64,000 bases of DNA, taken from assembly GCA_025024175.1 (NCBI GenBank), contig QCXZ01000086.1:1488001-1552000 (forward strand). Direction: 5' to 3'. Origin of the DNA: Rhyzopertha dominica. Its lineage: Eukaryota; Arthropoda; Insecta; Coleoptera; Bostrichidae. The stretch's first letter is position 1. Every line of letters begins with the position of its first letter. A program made the position numbers and the translations under genes. This document shows positions 61,019 to 64,000 of the stretch, one piece after another. The notes below the pieces were generated by a model. That model was not told the DNA's origin. It did no database searches and saw nothing but the letters and a program-made list of their open reading frames with translations.

Positions 61019-63459
61019 ATATGTAATGTAAACAAATTAACAATAAAAGTGTAATTCTCTTATCAGCGATCAAATGAATTGGGTTGTACCCAGTAGAATT
61101 GCTATGATATGTTAATTTATTTTTCATGTGCCTAATATTGTTATTAATAAATCTTATCATCTGACCAACAGAAGCTACTTCTCTAGTAGATAACCCTTAT
61201 TTCCCACTGTAAACGTGGCATTGTATTGTTTTGGAACCACTAGACCATTTTCGTTCGCATGTACACGTATTGAGGTTGGAATCACACAAAATAGCAGGGC
61301 TTAATCAAATATGGGAGGTCTGAATACAGAGACCTGCATTTAAATTACCCCGTACGCAGATGCTAAGACCCCATCAATGAAGCTCGAGTCGACGACTTAT
61401 TCTGCAATTTGCCGGGAAGTCGTGCTCTTGTGTGTTCTGGAAACAGCAAAATAAATACCGCTCTTAAACACACCTCCTTAGCGAATATCGTTCGCGAACT
61501 GCTCAGCTCGATTTTTATTTGTTTTCCCTTAAACACCGGGAATGGTTTTACTGCACAAAGCGTGCATGTAAATTTGCGCCCGGTTCCAGGCAATGCCTTG
61601 AAGTTTCAGCTTAAATTTGATGTAGGTCAGAGCTCTGTATTGTTCTCGACGCCTTTGCGTACCGAAATCTACGGGCCAAATTGTACAGTTATCAAAGGGG
61701 TGTCCGAAGCTTGCTCACTGGTAATTAGCTTCTTAATGGAGAAGCTTACGTCAAATGGGTAAAGGAAAATGAAAAGAATTAGAAGTACTAGCACAAAGCC
61801 TAGTACTACTAGCCTAAAATTTAGATGCTATTGCTTATTATGAGTATCTTTCGAAACCGAGGGGTTAGCTGCGACACAAAAAGGGTACAAGTATTTCCAT
61901 TTCGAGAAATACGTCCACGTGCTTCCACATATTTCTTATGGACTGTACTCCATAGATTTCCATGTACTTCCAAATGTATAGGAGAATATTTTTACTTATA
62001 AAATTCTTCTAATTTTTCAAAAACGTTTAGGGTAACGTTCAAAGAATTTAAGATACATTATTTTTATGGTCGAAGGAGAATGAAATTTATTGATTATTTT
62101 GAATACAAAGCTTCTCCACATATTGTTATTTAAAAATTAAGTTGTTTTGATCATAAACACTTTTCGATGTCACCGCCATCTGTCGTAGTCAGAATTTTAA
62201 TTCAAATACATATCTTTGTTTTACTGTTATCAACCTAGGACTAGATATATATAAAAATACATTAAAAATCTAACTAAATAGTATAATTCACTTTATATTA
62301 TTTTAAAATTCAAAACACCATCGGCTATAACACAAGGAACCCAACATATTTTATTTTAATTCGTCTACCTAAGTTCTAGTTACGTCATTGCTCTCTATAT
62401 CTCGGAAAAATTTATAATCTGTTAATTAGTCAGAGCCGCAACCAAAAAATACTGGACACGAGATTCTTTTAATATCGGAGGCTGCCGAGTTAAGCCGCTA
62501 ATCTGCTCATTGTTTGCCTTGCTCTAAACAACACCCTCCACTGGAGAAGGCGAATTCTGCCATTAAAATTATAGAGAGAGAACTTGGAGGATCTGTTGCC
62601 TTGTGCTGAATAGGATATCTTAAAAGAAGGTCTGCGCTTTAGCTTCATTGATTTAAAAAAAGGTAAGCAAAGATGTTCATCGAGTGCTCGAGGGACAAGA
62701 ATTCTCACAATTTTTAAAGGGGTGACACGTAGCACGATTGTGTATCAAATCTGGAATAATCCTCGCTTGTATATCTTCAAAACATAGTATTAATTAATCA
62801 CTGAGTGTGCTAATCGGACAAGAAAACATTATTAGAGACCGCAATAAGATATATACCAACTCTAGCCAACAAAATGTTCGTAATACGTAATTATTTTGGT
62901 ATATTTACTGTAATGGGATAAGTAGAGGTTTGGCTAAATCGCTTTTGTGTGCAAAAAGTAGAATAGGTATTATGGATAGGAATAGCTATATTTGCTTTTA
63001 AAGGTAGAATTATCCCTAGTGAAGTAATGAAATATAAGAAAAATCTAGCAATATATACAGCAAACAGAAAAAGATACAGAAATTAGTATCATTTGACAAC
63101 AACATTTTTTGAGAGGGATAGAAGAAATTTTCCTTCCTTATCAACTATGATTCAACAGGGCTCAAGGTAAAAGAAGGGCACTATCTTAGACACAGCATGG
63201 AGGGTATGGTTATGTATTTTGCAATAAGTAGATATAAAACCCAGTAAACATTGCAACATAAATACAAAAGCTAATAATACTAAGTACTGATTGGAAAAAA
63301 TCCACAAGCTGATATAGTGTTCAAAGCTGTCAATCTTGGCATACCAAAAGACTTGATTATCTTATTCAAAAACAGAACTGATATGACTAACTTCAATATT
63401 ATTGTTGGTATGCGCATTTTTGTTAGCATATTATCAATTCATTTACATTTCATTTTCAG
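61019..63459. other. gene-free stretch with unassigned frames
   Basis: The plus frame 61409-61762 (117 codons) overlaps a minus frame 61363-61593; neither has motifs. From 61,800 to 63,450 the DNA is AT-rich, with one minus frame (62490-62735) that I cannot assign. Confidence 0.4.
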
Positions 63460-63813
63460 TATTTCGTAGAAACTTCGGCAATGTCTTTATCAAGCATTTG
63501 TCATTTAATATCTCTGAGAAGTATGTCAGAACTGTCTGATACATCCTTCGAAATCAAGAGTGCAATAATTAGATCAGGATGTACGGTGACAACGAAACTA
63601 TTGTTCGTATTCATCATAATCCAGCGCTTTCGATTTGATGCGAATTCACAACAAGCAGGGGAGATTGCATTAATATGTGGGTGTGCAAAAACGCAACAGA
63701 GCAGAACAAATTGTGTTGACGCAATGTGCATTCCTATAATCTCCAAGCAACCTTATTTTGTATGTTATGAGAATGCAGGGCAAGCTTTCTATCGTTTTCA
63801 GTTAAATATTTAG
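63460..63813 (+). other. possible exon after an AG acceptor
   Basis: A pyrimidine-rich tract and TTTTCAG end at 63459; the next base opens a frame of 117 codons (YFVETSAMSLSSICHLISLR...) closing at TAG 63811-63813. The coincidence of acceptor and frame start is the only evidence. An antiparallel frame (63501-63746 -) overlaps it. No domain is recognised in either; the peptide is Cys- and Ser-rich without a pattern. Confidence 0.2.
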
Positions 63814-63883
63814 TTATTTACTATTAGTTATTATAATTGAAGATTATTGTTTAAATTTAATGCTGGAGATGAGAGACACCTGC

Positions 63884-64000
63884 TCAATAACACCAGTTAG
63901 GAGATTCATTTTCTCTATTAGCAGCTTCATAAAGGGACATTTCTCTTGATCTTTGTGCGCTAAAGAGCGCAAATTTTACGGCCTCGTCTACGTTACTAAA
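63884..64000 (-). CDS. partial open frame running off the window
   Basis: From the window end inward on the minus strand the frame reads FSNVDEAVKFALFSAQRSRE, then MSLYEAANRENESPNWCY and a TGA at 63886-63884. It is 38 codons, open at the 5' side. The residue mix (acidic, Ala-rich, few rare residues) looks more protein-like than most frames here, so it might be the last exon of a gene beyond 64,000. No family recognised. Confidence 0.25.
   Translation of the reverse strand, partial: FSNVDEAVKFALFSAQRSREMSLYEAANRENESPNWCY

Noticed and set aside
1..64000. CRISPR arrays, operons, rRNA, intact tRNA genes, bacterial promoters
   Set aside because: No regularly spaced short repeats, no tRNA T-arm with matching D-arm, no rRNA-like conserved stretch, and coding density is far too low for a prokaryote.

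Overview
The window reads as intergenic or deep-intronic DNA from a large, AT-rich animal genome, most likely an arthropod and probably an insect. The basis is the eukaryotic LINE reverse-transcriptase remnants, a Tc1/mariner-sized MITE with TA flanks, relics of insect-type transposases, a candidate tRNA-Ala primer-binding site, and the absence of dense open frames, operons, rRNA or tRNA. Scattered single N bases suggest a draft assembly. I could not name the species, and I found no host gene that I can identify with confidence.

What can be supported is a graveyard of mobile elements at very different ages. Nine stretches encode recognisable pieces of non-LTR retrotransposons. The best preserved is at 47170-48238: RT motif to C-terminus, with one early frameshift and one in-frame stop. 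An older CR1/L2-type copy lies at 9498-10228. RT cores, C-terminal pieces or endonuclease-to-RT linkers lie at 21195-21465 (-), 30786-30893 (+), 34566-34680 (+), 41530-41755 (-), 45117-45236 (+), 52232-52504 (+) and 56016-56350 (+). DNA-transposon relics are seen at about 694-1700 (-), 20903-21190 (+) and 32982-33191 (-).

The non-coding repeats are the more original material. A complete 210-bp MITE with about 68-bp inverted ends and TA flanks sits at 5039-5248. A second inverted-end element at 50917-51184 has a third related copy at 11264-11333. A 127-132 bp tandem repeat at 16637-16945 carries a 25-bp block that recurs, inverted, 13.5 kb away at 30234-30258; it resembles an LTR-retrotransposon primer-binding site for tRNA-Ala. 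Five loci (19818, 35645, 43235, 46013, 55398) share a small RNA-like pattern, CTGAAGATG or a variant of it, then a stem-loop, then GAAA. It recalls a degraded hammerhead ribozyme core.

Towards the right end (60.8-64 kb) a few weak exon-like segments appear, including a peptide resembling the end of a CBM21 glycogen-binding domain and a minus-strand frame running off the window. These hint that a gene may lie nearby, but none is proven.
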